NCBI GenBank assembly: GCA_038322575.1
Contig: JBBQGB010000003.1
Span: 1 to 64,000, forward strand
DNA from: JACMOY01 sp038322575
GTDB lineage: Bacteria; Actinomycetota; Actinomycetes; Actinomycetales; Angustibacteraceae
Direction: 5' to 3'
Length of the DNA: 64,000 nt
The notes under the pieces are model-generated. The model worked only from the letters and a program-made list of their open reading frames with translations. It was not told the DNA's origin and made no database searches. This document shows positions 17,951 through 26,783 of the stretch, in pieces; the first letter of the stretch is position 1; every line of letters begins with the position of its first letter. The translations under genes were made by a program, and so were the position numbers.

Positions 17951-19687
17951 TCAGCGGACGTCGTCCTCCCAGAACTCGGTGGCCGAGGCGCGGGCGGGCG
18001 CGCCGGGCGCGTGCACCTCGTTCTCGCGGCCGCGCAGCTCGACCCGGCGGATCTTGCCGCTGATCGTCTTGGGCAGGTCGGTGAACTCGATCCGGCGGAT
18101 CCGCTTGTACGGCGCCAGGTGCTCGCGGGCGTAGGCCAGGATCGACGCCGCCGTCTCCCGGGTCGGCTCGTGACCGGCGGCCAGCACGACGTACGCCTTC
18201 GGCACCGCCAGGCGGACGGCGTCCGGCGAGGGGACGACGGCCGCCTCGGCCACCGCGGGGTGCTCGATCAGGACGCTCTCGAGCTCGAACGGGCTGATTC
18301 GGTAGTCCGAGGCCTTGAACACGTCGTCCGAGCGCCCGACGTAGGTGAGGTAGCCGTCAGCGTCGCGCGAGGCGACGTCACCGGTGTGATAGGCGTTGTC
18401 CCGCATGGCGTCTGCGTTCAGCTGGGGGTCGTCGCGGTAGCCCACCATCAGGCCGACGGGACGCCCGCCGGGGCCGTCCAGGCGCAGGCACAGCTCGCCC
18501 TCGTCCTTCTCCTCACCGGTCACCGGGTCGAGCAGCACCACGTCGTACCCGGGCAGCGGGCGGCCCATCGAGCCGGGCTTGAGCAGGGCGCCCGGGGGGT
18601 TGCCGACCTGCGCGGTCGTCTCGGTCTGGCCGAACCCGTCGCGGACCGTCAGTCCCCAGGCGGTGCGCACCTGCTCGATGACCTCGGGGTTGAGCGGCTC
18701 GCCGGCGCCGACGACCTCGCGCAGCGGGATGCGTCCGCGGAAGGCGGCCAGGTCGGACTGCACGAGCATCCGCCAGACGGTCGGCGGCGCGCAGAACGTG
18801 GTGACCCCGCAGCGCTCCATCGCCTGCAGCAGAGGCGTCGCGGCGAACCGGCGCTGGTTGACCACCAGCACCGTCGCCTCGGCGTTCCAGGGGGCGAACA
18901 CGTTGCTCCACGCGTGCTTCGCCCACCCCGGAGAGCTGATGTTCAGGTGCACGTCGCCGGGCTGCAGGCCGATCCAGAACATCGTCGACAGGTGACCGAC
19001 GGGGTACGAGACGTGCGTGTGCTCGACCAGCTTGGCCTTGGCGGTGGTGCCGGAGGTGAAGTACAGCAGCATCGTGTCGTCACCACGGGTGGCGACGTCC
19101 GGCGCTGGAGGCCCGCCCCAGGTGAGGCTGTCGCCGAACGAGAGCCAGCCGGGGACGTCGTCCCCGACGGCGATCCGGGTCCAGCCACCTGCCACGTCGG
19201 TGAACGCGCCGACGTCGGCCGAGCGGGCGACCACGTGCGACACCTGACCGCGCTCGATCCGGTCCCGGACGTCGGACGCCGCCAGCAGCGTGGTCGCGGG
19301 GATCACCACGGCCCCGATCCGGATGCAGGCCAGCAGCGACTCCCACAGCTCGACCTGGTTGCCCAGCATCAGCAGCACCCGGTCACCGCCGCGGACACCG
19401 TGCGAGTGCAACCACCCGGCCAGCTGCATCGACCGGGCAGCCATCTGCGCGAACGTCACCTGCGTGTCACTGCCGTCCTCGTCGACGACGCGCAGCGCGG
19501 CCCGGTCGGCGGCCGGCCCGGCCGCGACCCGGTCGAACCAGTCCCGGGCCCAGTTGAAGTGCTCGAACCGAGGCGGTCGGAGCTCGCGGACGGCGCCCTC
19601 GTGGTCGGTGCGCAGCCGCAGCAGGAGGTCGCGGGCGTGCGCGAAGGCGGCCCCGGCGTCGGCGAAGACCTCGTCGTTCTCGCTCAT
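17951..19687 (-). CDS. medium-chain-type acyl-CoA synthetase (AMP-forming)
   Basis: 578 residues. The P-loop is YFTSGTTAKAK (about 220-230), followed by SSPGWAKHAWSNVFAPW, the A5 motif DGFGQTETT (about 385), the A7 motif YHTGDVA and the C-terminal A10 lysine in PKTISGKIRR. This matches the acetyl-CoA-synthetase-like, medium-chain acyl-CoA synthetase branch, which activates fatty or aromatic acids. The usual GxPK of the P-loop is AKAK here. ATG 19687 has a TAGGGT -10 element 6 bases upstream and no ribosome site. No partner pathway gene is adjacent. Confidence 0.9.
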   Translation of the reverse strand: MSENDEVFADAGAAFAHARDLLLRLRTDHEGAVRELRPPRFEHFNWARDWFDRVAAGPAADRAALRVVDEDGSDTQVTFAQMAARSMQLAGWLHSHGVRGGDRVLLMLGNQVELWESLLACIRIGAVVIPATTLLAASDVRDRIERGQVSHVVARSADVGAFTDVAGGWTRIAVGDDVPGWLSFGDSLTWGGPPAPDVATRGDDTMLLYFTSGTTAKAKLVEHTHVSYPVGHLSTMFWIGLQPGDVHLNISSPGWAKHAWSNVFAPWNAEATVLVVNQRRFAATPLLQAMERCGVTTFCAPPTVWRMLVQSDLAAFRGRIPLREVVGAGEPLNPEVIEQVRTAWGLTVRDGFGQTETTAQVGNPPGALLKPGSMGRPLPGYDVVLLDPVTGEEKDEGELCLRLDGPGGRPVGLMVGYRDDPQLNADAMRDNAYHTGDVASRDADGYLTYVGRSDDVFKASDYRISPFELESVLIEHPAVAEAAVVPSPDAVRLAVPKAYVVLAAGHEPTRETAASILAYAREHLAPYKRIRRIEFTDLPKTISGKIRRVELRGRENEVHAPGAPARASATEFWEDDVR

Positions 19688-19693
19688 CCGCCG

Positions 19694-19699
19694 ACCCTA
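19694..19699 (-). promoter_or_regulatory. -10 hexamer TAGGGT for leaderless acyl-CoA synthetase gene
   Basis: On the minus strand TAGGGT ends 6 bases before the ATG, and no Shine-Dalgarno is present. Confidence 0.5.
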
Positions 19700-19790
19700 C
19701 GGCCACCGGGGCACCGTGACCACGGTGCGCCGCCGCCCGGCTGCGCGGCTCGTGGGTTACGTTCGGAACCGCCAACGGGAGGACCCGCAG

Positions 19791-20423
19791 ATGTTCGGCA
19801 CCACACGGTTCGCCGTCACGCGCGCCGCACCTCGACACGTCGTGCTGGTCACGGCCCTGGCACTGCCCGCGCTCGCCGCGTGCTCGTCGGTCGCGACGCC
19901 GCAGGCTGCGCCCGCGGCGAGCACCACGTCAGCGACCCCGTCCGACGCGACCACGACCGACACCACCGAGCCTGAGACCACCGCCGCCGAGCCCACCGAG
20001 GCGACGACGACACCGTCCCGGGCGACGTCCTCGGCGGTCCCCACGACCACGCCGACTGCCATCGCGAGCGGTGAGCCGGCGCCGACGTCGGGACCCACCC
20101 GCTGGCCGAAGGCCCTGGGCGAGCCGGGCCAGGGTGACCCGGTCTGGGCGGTGTACCTGGCACTCGCGCACGCCGGGGACGACCCGGCGATCGACGCCGC
20201 GGTGCGCAAGGCGTCCGGGGCGGGCTACACCGCGGTGCAGGGCGACCTGGCCTGTGACCAGGGGGCTGTCGAGGCGTTGGGGCTCGACCAGTACGACTAC
20301 TGGAGCGCGGCGACCGTGTACTTCGCGAACCGCACGGACGCCGCCGACTTCGTCGCCTCGTACCAGTCGAAGGTGGGCAAGGTCGCGGGCTCGGCCCAGG
20401 TCAACGTCGGCTGCCTGGACTGA
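19791..20423 (+). CDS. secreted lipoprotein with Thr/Pro-rich linker
   Basis: 210 residues. A basic N-terminus and hydrophobic stretch end in the lipobox LAAC (Cys at about 31). Residues of about 33-100 are a Thr/Ser/Pro/Ala-rich linker probably spanning the wall. The C-terminal 100 residues (KALGEPGQGDPVWAVYLALA and beyond) form a small domain with two conserved-looking Cys (DLACDQ and NVGCLD) that could form a disulfide. I do not recognise the domain. A good ribosome site GGGAGGA precedes ATG 19791. Confidence 0.8.
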   Translation: MFGTTRFAVTRAAPRHVVLVTALALPALAACSSVATPQAAPAASTTSATPSDATTTDTTEPETTAAEPTEATTTPSRATSSAVPTTTPTAIASGEPAPTSGPTRWPKALGEPGQGDPVWAVYLALAHAGDDPAIDAAVRKASGAGYTAVQGDLACDQGAVEALGLDQYDYWSAATVYFANRTDAADFVASYQSKVGKVAGSAQVNVGCLD

Positions 20424-20453
20424 CCCGCCTCAGGGCCGCGCGCCCTGGCGGGT
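20423..20453. terminator. bidirectional hairpin between convergent genes
   Basis: ACCCGCC (20423-20429) pairs with GGCGGGT (20447-20453), and inner CAGGG pairs with CCCTG. It separates the lipoprotein gene from psuK, which converges on it and overlaps the hairpin with its last codons. There is no long T tract. Confidence 0.6.
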
Positions 20454-21320
20454 GACCGCCGCCGCGCCCAGCCGGCACCCGTTCGCCAGCGCGGCGTCGA
20501 CGTCCCCGCCGCCGAGCACCGCTGCGAGGTAGCCGGCGGCGAACGCGTCACCCGCGCCCGTCGTGTCGACGACGTCGCCGGACGTCGGCACCGCAGCGGC
20601 CGCGCGCGTGGGCCACCCGTCGGCGCACCACCAGGCACCGGAGCCGCCGAGCTTGAGCACGACCTGCGGGTAGTGCGCCGTCAGCCGGGCCGCGACGACC
20701 GCAGGCTCGCGGCTGTCGCACAGCACCGCGGCCTCGTCGAGCGTGACGAACAGCAGGTCGACGTCACTGGTCAAGGCCACGAAGGCGGCGCCGCCCACGG
20801 CCTCGAGCGGTGCGGCGCTCGACGCGTCCACCGACGTGCTCACCCCGGCGGCGCGCGCGACGGCCAGCACCGTGGTCCCGGCGTCGCGCGAGCCGGGGTT
20901 GAGCAGGGTGTAGCCCGACACGTGCAGGTGCCTGGCGCGGCGGACGTCGTCCAGCGGCAGGTCGTCCGGCGACAGCGTCGAGTTGGCACCGGCGTCGGGG
21001 AGCATCGTGCGCTCGCCGTCGCGTCCGACGAGGACGACGCATGCGCCGGTCGCGGCGTGGGGGTCGACGCCGACGTGCGTCGTGACCCCGGCGGACCGCA
21101 GCGCCGCGACGGCCTCGCGACCGAACGGGTCGTCCCCGACTCGACCGACGAAGGTGCACGAGACCTTCTGTGCCGCAAGCCATGCAGCGACGTTGCCGCC
21201 GGCCCCGCCGAGGCGGGTGCGCACCGTCGCCGCGGTGTCGGAGCCGAGGCTGAGCGGGTCGTCGACGCGGGTGACGACGTCGGTCATCAGGTCACCGACG
21301 ACCACCACGGCCCCGCTCAC
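20430..21320 (-). CDS. psuK: pseudouridine kinase (PfkB family)
   Basis: 296 residues with the ribokinase fold: the N-terminal GGAGGNVAAWLA motif (about 38-49) and the C-terminal catalytic motif DTTGAGDAFAAGYLAA (about 253, Asp as base). The PfkB family is broad, but the 4-base overlap with psuG makes pseudouridine kinase the best call. It would phosphorylate pseudouridine to its 5'-phosphate, the substrate of PsuG. Confidence 0.85.
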   Translation of the reverse strand: MSGAVVVVGDLMTDVVTRVDDPLSLGSDTAATVRTRLGGAGGNVAAWLAAQKVSCTFVGRVGDDPFGREAVAALRSAGVTTHVGVDPHAATGACVVLVGRDGERTMLPDAGANSTLSPDDLPLDDVRRARHLHVSGYTLLNPGSRDAGTTVLAVARAAGVSTSVDASSAAPLEAVGGAAFVALTSDVDLLFVTLDEAAVLCDSREPAVVAARLTAHYPQVVLKLGGSGAWWCADGWPTRAAAAVPTSGDVVDTTGAGDAFAAGYLAAVLGGGDVDAALANGCRLGAAAVTRQGARP

Positions 21321-22249
21321 CCGGCGGCCGCCGTCGCGATCCTCGCGGCGAGGGCGGCGTTGCGCAGGATGATCGTCGTGTTGACGGCCAGGCTCGCACC
21401 CCCGCTGTCGTGGTGGAACCGCGCGAGCAGGAACGGCGTCGCATCCTTGCCGCGGATCCCCTGCGCCGCAGCGTCTTCAAGCGCCGACCGCAGCACCCGG
21501 TCGTGGACGTCGGGGTCGAGCTGCTCGTCCAGCGGCAGCGGGTTGGCGACGACCAGCGCCGTCGTGTCGGTGTGCAGCGAAACACGCGCCCGCATCACCG
21601 CAGCGACCTCGGCGGGGGAGTCGACGCGGTGCTCGACGACGTGCCCCGAGTCGGTGAGGTAGAAACCCGGGAAGGCGTTGCTGCCGTAGCAGAGCAGGCC
21701 GACGCCGAGGGTCTCGAGCCGCTCGAGCGTCGCGGCGACGTCCAGGATGGACTTGACCCCGGCGCAGACCACGGTGACCGGCACCCGGGCCAGCGTCACC
21801 AGGTCGGCGGACTCGTCGAAGGTGGTCGAGGCGTCGCGGTGCACCCCGCCGAGGCCGCCGGTCGCGAACACGCGGATACCGGCGAGCGCCGCCAGGTGGG
21901 CGGTCGCGGCCACCGTCGTCGCGCCGCAACCCCCGCGGGCCACCACGACCGCCAGGTCGCGGACGCCCGCCTTCGCGACGTCGTCGCGTCCGGCCACGGC
22001 CGCCAGCGCGGCGTCGTCCAGGCCCACGCGCACCCGGCCGTCGACGACCGCCACGGTGGCGGGGACAGCGCCCTCGGCGCGGACCGCGGCCTCGATCTCG
22101 CGGGCCACCCGCAGGTTGTCCGGGCGCGGCAGCCCGTGGCTGATGATCGTCGACTCCAGCGCGACGACCGGGACACCGTCGGCGAGGGCACCACGCACCT
22201 CGTCGGTGAGCTCGAGGGCAGCGGGGATCGGTGCGGGTCGGGCGGCCAT
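21317..22249 (-). CDS. psuG: pseudouridine-5'-phosphate glycosidase
   Basis: 310 residues. The N-terminal VVALESTIISHGLPRPDN, then AVVDGRVRVGL, ARGGCGATTVAAT, FATGGLGGVHR and the CAGVKSILD segment with its active-site Lys are all diagnostic of PsuG. It cleaves pseudouridine-5'-phosphate reversibly to uracil and ribose-5-phosphate. It is the first gene of the psuG-psuK operon. No dedicated nucleoside transporter is adjacent, so the substrate may come from RNA turnover. Confidence 0.94.
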   Translation of the reverse strand: MAARPAPIPAALELTDEVRGALADGVPVVALESTIISHGLPRPDNLRVAREIEAAVRAEGAVPATVAVVDGRVRVGLDDAALAAVAGRDDVAKAGVRDLAVVVARGGCGATTVAATAHLAALAGIRVFATGGLGGVHRDASTTFDESADLVTLARVPVTVVCAGVKSILDVAATLERLETLGVGLLCYGSNAFPGFYLTDSGHVVEHRVDSPAEVAAVMRARVSLHTDTTALVVANPLPLDEQLDPDVHDRVLRSALEDAAAQGIRGKDATPFLLARFHHDSGGASLAVNTTIILRNAALAARIATAAAG

Positions 22250-22255
22250 GGGCGA

Positions 22256-22261
22256 AGCCTA
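22256..22261 (-). promoter_or_regulatory. -10 hexamer TAGGCT for leaderless psuG
   Basis: Minus-strand TAGGCT ends 6 bases before the psuG ATG. It lies where the -35 of the divergent acetyltransferase gene would be, so the two promoters overlap. Confidence 0.5.
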
Positions 22262-22279
22262 GGCACCGGCCCCCGCCGG

Positions 22280-22285
22280 TAGGCT
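22280..22285 (+). promoter_or_regulatory. -10 hexamer TAGGCT for leaderless Pat-like gene
   Basis: TAGGCT lies 7 bases before GTG 22293, with no ribosome site between. It is back-to-back with the psuG -10 element at 22256-22261. Confidence 0.5.
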
Positions 22286-22292
22286 CGCGACC

Positions 22293-24968
22293 GTGGTGGA
22301 CACGGCAGGCGGTGCTGCACCGGGCGAGGGTGCCGGCGTCGCCTACCCGGCGCACTGGGAGGCCGACGTCGTGCTGCGCGACGGCGGGGTCGCGCACGTT
22401 CGGCCGATCCGCCCGCAGGACGCCCCCGCGGTGCACGCCTTCCACGACGCGCAGTCGGCCGAGTCGGTCTACCTCAGGTTCTTCGCGCCGCTGCCGCACC
22501 TGTCGGCGAAGGACGTCGCGCGCTTCACCCAGGTCGACTACGTCAACCGGGTCGGGCTGGTGGCCACCCTGGGTGACGACATCGTGGGTATCGCCCGTTA
22601 CGACCGGACCGAGGGCACCAGCGCCGAGGTCGCCTTCAACATCAGCGACGCCCACCAGGGCCGGGGCCTCGGGTCGGTGCTGCTCGAGCACCTCACGGTG
22701 GCGGCGCGCGAACGCGGCATCACGCGGTTCGTGGCCGAGGTGCTGCCCCAGAACCGCAAGATGATGACGGTGTTCACCGAGGCCGGCTACGAGGTCGCTC
22801 ACGGGTACGAGGACGGCGTGATCTCGCTGGCGTTCGACATCTCGCCGACCGAGAACTCGGCGCGGGTGCGGGAGTCGCGCGAGCACCGGGCCGAGTCGCG
22901 CAGCATGCGCGGGCTGCTGAACCCGCGCTCGGTCGTCGTGGTCGGGGCCAGCCGCGATCCGGACTCGATCGGCCACCGCCTGCTGGAGAACATCCGCGGC
23001 GGCGGGTTCACCGGTGCCGTGCACGCCGTGAACCACGACGCGTTCGAGGTGCAGGGAGTGACCAGCCACGCGCGGGTCACGGACGCGCCCGGACCCATCG
23101 ACCTGGCCGTCGTCGCCGTCCCCGCCGACTCGGTCGACGACGTCGTGCGCGACTGCGCGCGGGCCGGCGTCCGGGGCCTGGTGGTCGTCAGTGCCGGTTT
23201 CGCCGAGACCGGTGAGCAGGGACGGCGCCGCCAGGAGCAGCTGGTGCGGCTGGCCCGCGCCAACGGGATGCGGGTGGTGGGCCCCAACTCCTTCGGCGTC
23301 GTCAACAACGACCCGCTGGTGAGCCTGAACGCCTCGCTGGCCCCGAACCTGCCCCCGGCGGGGCGGTTCGGGCTGTTCAGCCAGTCCGGCGCGCTCGGGA
23401 TCGCCGTCCTGGACTCGGCCGCGCGGCGCTCGCTGGGCGTGTCGACCTTCGTCAGCGCCGGCAACCGCGCCGACGTCTCGGGCAACGACGTCATGCAGTA
23501 CTGGCTGGACGACACCTCGACCGACGCGGTCGGGCTATACCTCGAGAGCATCGGCAACCCGCGCAAGTTCTCGCGCATCGCCCGCAGGTTGGCCCGCGCC
23601 AAGCCCGTGATCGTCGTGAAGTCGGGCGTCTCGTCGTTCAGCGTCCCGCCCGGCCACGCCGTCCGGGCCTCGCGCCTGCCGCGCGAGGCGCTGGACGAGA
23701 TGCTGCGCCAGTCCGGGGTGATCCGGGTCGAGAACGTCCACCAGCTCTTCGACGTCGGGCAGCTGGTGGTGCACCAGCCGCTGCCGCAGGGGCCGCGGGT
23801 CGCCGTCGTCACGAACAGCGATGCGCTGGGCGTGCTGGCGGCCGACGCCTGCACCAGCTGGGGGCTCGAGGTCGCTCACGGCCCGGTGGCGCTGCCGTCG
23901 ACCGCGACCGCGCAGGAGTTCCGCGAGGCGCTGTCGCTCGCGTTCGCCGACCCTGACGTCGACTCGGTCGTGGTCGGGTTCATCCCCCCGCTGGTCACCC
24001 TCGACACCGACGTCGCGACGGCGGTGGCCGAGGTGGCCGGAGCGAGCGAGAAGGCCTGTGTCGCAACGTTCCTGGGGATGCGCGGTGTGACCGACGCGCT
24101 GTCGTCGGGAGCTCGAACGGTGCCCGCCTACCCCACCCCTGAGGACTCGGTGCGCGCCCTGGTCTCGGCCACCCGCTACTCGCAGTGGCGCCAGCGCGAC
24201 CGCGGCAGCCGGGTCGCGCCCGGCCCGATCTACCGCGACGCGGCCCGGGCCGTCGTCGCCGCCGCAGCGCCGCTGGGGCCGGACGGCGTCTGGCTGACCA
24301 ACCCGCAGTCCGCCGAGCTGCTCGCCGCGTACGGCATCGAGCTGTGGCCCTCGTTCCCGGTCCGCACGGCCGACGAGGCGGTGGCGGCAGCGGTGCGGGT
24401 GGGGTACCCCGTCGTCCTGAAGGCCACCGCCGAGGGGCTGCGGCACCGCGCCGACCTCGGCGCCGTCCGGCTCGACATCGGACGCGAGGACCAGCTGCGC
24501 GAGGCGTTCGCCGAGATGCACGAGCGGCTGCGGGCGCTGGGGGCCGACGTCTTCGCGGTGCAGGCGATGGCGCCCGCGGGCCTGGCGTGCGTGGTGCGCT
24601 CGACCGAGGACCCGCTGTTCGGGCCGGTGGTCGAGTTCGGTGTCGGCGGCCCACCGACCGAGCTGCTGGGCGACGTCGCCCGGCGGTTCCCGCCGCTGCG
24701 CGAGGGTGACGTGGCGGACCTGGTGCGGTCGGTGCGGGCCGCCCCGCTGCTGTTCGGCCACCGCGGTGCGGCGCCGGTCGACGTCGACGCCCTCGAGGAC
24801 CTGATCGCCCGGCTCTCGGTGCTGGCCGACGAGCTGCCGCAGGTGGCCTTCCTCGAGCTCAACCCCGTCGTGGTCTCGACCCGGGGCCTGGCCGTGCTGG
24901 ACGCCGGCATCCGGCTGGCCGAGCCGCCCGGGCGCACCGACACCGACCAGCGGCGGCTGCCGGGCTGA
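22293..24968 (+). CDS. Pat-like protein acetyltransferase: GNAT domain fused to ADP-forming acyl-CoA-synthetase-like domains
   Basis: 891 residues. An N-terminal GNAT domain (about 30-185; acetyl-CoA loop AHQGRGLGSVLL) is followed by a CoA-binding Rossmann domain (about 205, SVVVVGASRDPDSIG), succinyl-CoA-ligase-like domains (SQSGALGIAVLDSAARRS) and a C-terminal ATP-grasp domain (about 665-880). This is the actinobacterial PatA-type order, GNAT first. Such enzymes acetylate lysines, for example in acyl-CoA synthetases. The HTGALAG phosphohistidine motif of true ADP-forming synthetases is replaced by PGHAVRASRLP, so the synthetase half is probably regulatory. Confidence 0.88.
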   Translation: MVDTAGGAAPGEGAGVAYPAHWEADVVLRDGGVAHVRPIRPQDAPAVHAFHDAQSAESVYLRFFAPLPHLSAKDVARFTQVDYVNRVGLVATLGDDIVGIARYDRTEGTSAEVAFNISDAHQGRGLGSVLLEHLTVAARERGITRFVAEVLPQNRKMMTVFTEAGYEVAHGYEDGVISLAFDISPTENSARVRESREHRAESRSMRGLLNPRSVVVVGASRDPDSIGHRLLENIRGGGFTGAVHAVNHDAFEVQGVTSHARVTDAPGPIDLAVVAVPADSVDDVVRDCARAGVRGLVVVSAGFAETGEQGRRRQEQLVRLARANGMRVVGPNSFGVVNNDPLVSLNASLAPNLPPAGRFGLFSQSGALGIAVLDSAARRSLGVSTFVSAGNRADVSGNDVMQYWLDDTSTDAVGLYLESIGNPRKFSRIARRLARAKPVIVVKSGVSSFSVPPGHAVRASRLPREALDEMLRQSGVIRVENVHQLFDVGQLVVHQPLPQGPRVAVVTNSDALGVLAADACTSWGLEVAHGPVALPSTATAQEFREALSLAFADPDVDSVVVGFIPPLVTLDTDVATAVAEVAGASEKACVATFLGMRGVTDALSSGARTVPAYPTPEDSVRALVSATRYSQWRQRDRGSRVAPGPIYRDAARAVVAAAAPLGPDGVWLTNPQSAELLAAYGIELWPSFPVRTADEAVAAAVRVGYPVVLKATAEGLRHRADLGAVRLDIGREDQLREAFAEMHERLRALGADVFAVQAMAPAGLACVVRSTEDPLFGPVVEFGVGGPPTELLGDVARRFPPLREGDVADLVRSVRAAPLLFGHRGAAPVDVDALEDLIARLSVLADELPQVAFLELNPVVVSTRGLAVLDAGIRLAEPPGRTDTDQRRLPG

Positions 24969-24995
24969 CGCGAGGGCCTTGTCGGTGATGGGTGA

Positions 24996-25001
24996 CAGGA
25001 T
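24996..25001 (+). promoter_or_regulatory. possible -10 element CAGGAT for DUF5998 gene
   Basis: CAGGAT lies 7 bases before ATG 25009. The same CAGGAT occurs 6 bases before the tdk start. The match to the -10 consensus is partial. Confidence 0.3.
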
Positions 25002-25008
25002 GGCCGTC

Positions 25009-25626
25009 ATGCGAGACACCCGGACCCCCGACGTCACGAGCCGCGAGCTGCCCCCCGGGCTGCGCTCGGACCTCGAGCGCGCGGGCTACTTCCCCGATCT
25101 GGTCATCGACGTGCTGGACGTGTCGGTGGCCGGCGAGCCGGTCGTGGCCCACCTGGTGCACGCCGAGACCACGTTCGACAGCGACGCAGTCCGCCGCCAC
25201 ATCACCGCCCTGGTGCTCACCGCGACCCGCCTGGTCGTGGCGCACGCGGACGACCACGCCCCCGAGGACCCCGACGGGCCGCCCCAGCCGTACGCGACGG
25301 CGGCGACCGAGGCCGTCCCGCTGCGCTCCGTGCGCTCGGTCGTGGTCAACCACGTGGTGCCGCAGCCGCAGGAGTACGTCCGCGGCGCGGGCTCGCGCGA
25401 CCTCACGCTGACGATCGGCTGGGGGGCGGTCAGCCGCCTCGACCTCGAGCCGGCTGCGTGCGGCGACCCCGACTGCGAGGCCGACCACGGCTACACCGGC
25501 ACCGCCAGCGCCGACGACATCGCGCTGCGGGTCGCCTCGGACGCGGACGGCGACACCGCCGTCCGCGACGCGCTGGCCTTCGCCCGTGCGCTGTCGGCCG
25601 CGACGGCCGGTGCGGGCGGGCGCTAG
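25009..25626 (+). CDS. DUF5998 family protein
   Basis: 205 residues from ATG 25009; ATG 25000 and 24988 are in-frame alternatives. I prefer 25009 because it gives MRDTRTPDVTSRELPPGLR and matches leaderless spacing. The product is a soluble alpha/beta protein with a central VVVNHVVPQPQEYV and a CGDPDCEADHGYTG segment whose Cys/His could bind a metal. The family is widespread in actinomycetes beside the following phosphodiesterase gene. Function is not known. Its TAG stop overlaps the next GTG by one base. Confidence 0.8.
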   Translation: MRDTRTPDVTSRELPPGLRSDLERAGYFPDLVIDVLDVSVAGEPVVAHLVHAETTFDSDAVRRHITALVLTATRLVVAHADDHAPEDPDGPPQPYATAATEAVPLRSVRSVVVNHVVPQPQEYVRGAGSRDLTLTIGWGAVSRLDLEPAACGDPDCEADHGYTGTASADDIALRVASDADGDTAVRDALAFARALSAATAGAGGR

Positions 25627-26783
25627 TGCCGCACGAGCTGGCCGCGCCGCCGTACGGCACCAGCTCGCTGAGTGACCTGATGCCGGCGGTGGCCCGCAGC
25701 CTGGGCGTCGCGGTGGCGCCCGCCGGCGAGGCGCTGGCCGACGTGCTGCGACTGGCACCGACGGCGCGCGCCGCCGTGCTGCTCGTGGACGGCCTCGGCG
25801 ACCTGCTGCTGCGCGAGCGCGCCGGGCACGCGCCGTTCCTGCGCTCGCAGCTGGACCGCGTGGGCACGATCAGTGCGGGGTTCCCGACCACGACGGCGAC
25901 GAGCATGGGCAGCCTCGGCACCGGACTGCCGCCGGGCGCGCACGGCCTGGTCGGCTACGAGGTGCTGGTGCCCGAGCGCGACGAGCTGCTCAACGAGCTG
26001 TCGTGGGAGCCCGCCGTCGACCCGCGGCGCTGGCAGCGCGAGACCACCGTGCTGCAGCACGTCGCCGCCGCCGAGGTCGAGGTGGTGCGCATCGGCCCCG
26101 GCTTCTTCGACGGCTCGGGCCTGACCGAGGCGGCCCTGCGCGGTGGCCGGTTCGTCGCCGCCACCTCGCTGGACGACCGCATCGACGCGGCGCTGGCCGC
26201 CCTGCGCTCGTCGCCGCGCACCCTGGTGTACGTCTACTGGGGTGACGTGGACAAGGTCGGCCACGTCGAGGGCTGCGGGTCGTGGCAGTGGGGCGAGGAG
26301 CTCGCCAAGGTCGACCTGGCGATCCGCCGGCTGGTCGCCGGGCTGCCGCGCGACGCGACGCTGCACGTCACCGCCGACCACGGGATGGTCGACGTGCCCC
26401 TGCACCAGCGCCTGGACGTCGCCCACGAGCCCGACCTGGCCGCCGGCGTCCGGCACGTCGGCGGTGAGCCGCGCTGCCCGCAGCTGTACTGCGAGCCCGG
26501 CCGGGCCGAGGCGGTGCTGACGACCTGGGCCGACCGGCTCGCCGGCCGGGCCGAGGTCGTGACCCGCGAGCACGCCGTCGCGGCCGGGTGGTTCGGGCCG
26601 GTGGCCGCCCACGTCAGCGCCCGGATCGGCGACGTCATCGTGGTGTGCGGCCCGGGGACGGCGGTCGTGGACTCACGCCGCGCCCGTCCGCAGGTGCTGC
26701 GGCTGCTGGGGCTGCATGGGGCCCTGACCCCCGACGAAGCCCTCGTCCCGCTGCTGACCGTGTCAGGATCCGACCGTGGCTGA
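25626..26783 (+). CDS. alkaline-phosphatase-superfamily nucleotide pyrophosphatase/phosphodiesterase
   Basis: 385 residues. Metal and nucleophile motifs are in family order: LLVDGLGDL (about 55), FPTTTATSMGSLGTG with the Thr nucleophile (about 84), YWGDVDKVGH (about 207) and VTADHGMVD (about 250). These match type I phosphodiesterase/nucleotide pyrophosphatases that use two zinc ions. No signal peptide is visible, so it is probably cytoplasmic. It is coupled to the DUF5998 gene (TAGTG) and its end overlaps tdk by 8 bases. Confidence 0.88.
   Translation: MPHELAAPPYGTSSLSDLMPAVARSLGVAVAPAGEALADVLRLAPTARAAVLLVDGLGDLLLRERAGHAPFLRSQLDRVGTISAGFPTTTATSMGSLGTGLPPGAHGLVGYEVLVPERDELLNELSWEPAVDPRRWQRETTVLQHVAAAEVEVVRIGPGFFDGSGLTEAALRGGRFVAATSLDDRIDAALAALRSSPRTLVYVYWGDVDKVGHVEGCGSWQWGEELAKVDLAIRRLVAGLPRDATLHVTADHGMVDVPLHQRLDVAHEPDLAAGVRHVGGEPRCPQLYCEPGRAEAVLTTWADRLAGRAEVVTREHAVAAGWFGPVAAHVSARIGDVIVVCGPGTAVVDSRRARPQVLRLLGLHGALTPDEALVPLLTVSGSDRG
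26764..26769 (+). promoter_or_regulatory. possible -10 element CAGGAT for tdk
   Basis: CAGGAT lies 6 bases before the tdk GTG, inside the end of the phosphodiesterase gene. It would allow separate leaderless expression of tdk. Confidence 0.3.

Noticed and set aside
17951..19687. Loss of function of the acyl-CoA synthetase because its P-loop reads SGTTAKAK
   Set aside because: Other motifs, including the A10 lysine, are intact, and variation at the G and P positions is tolerated in this branch.
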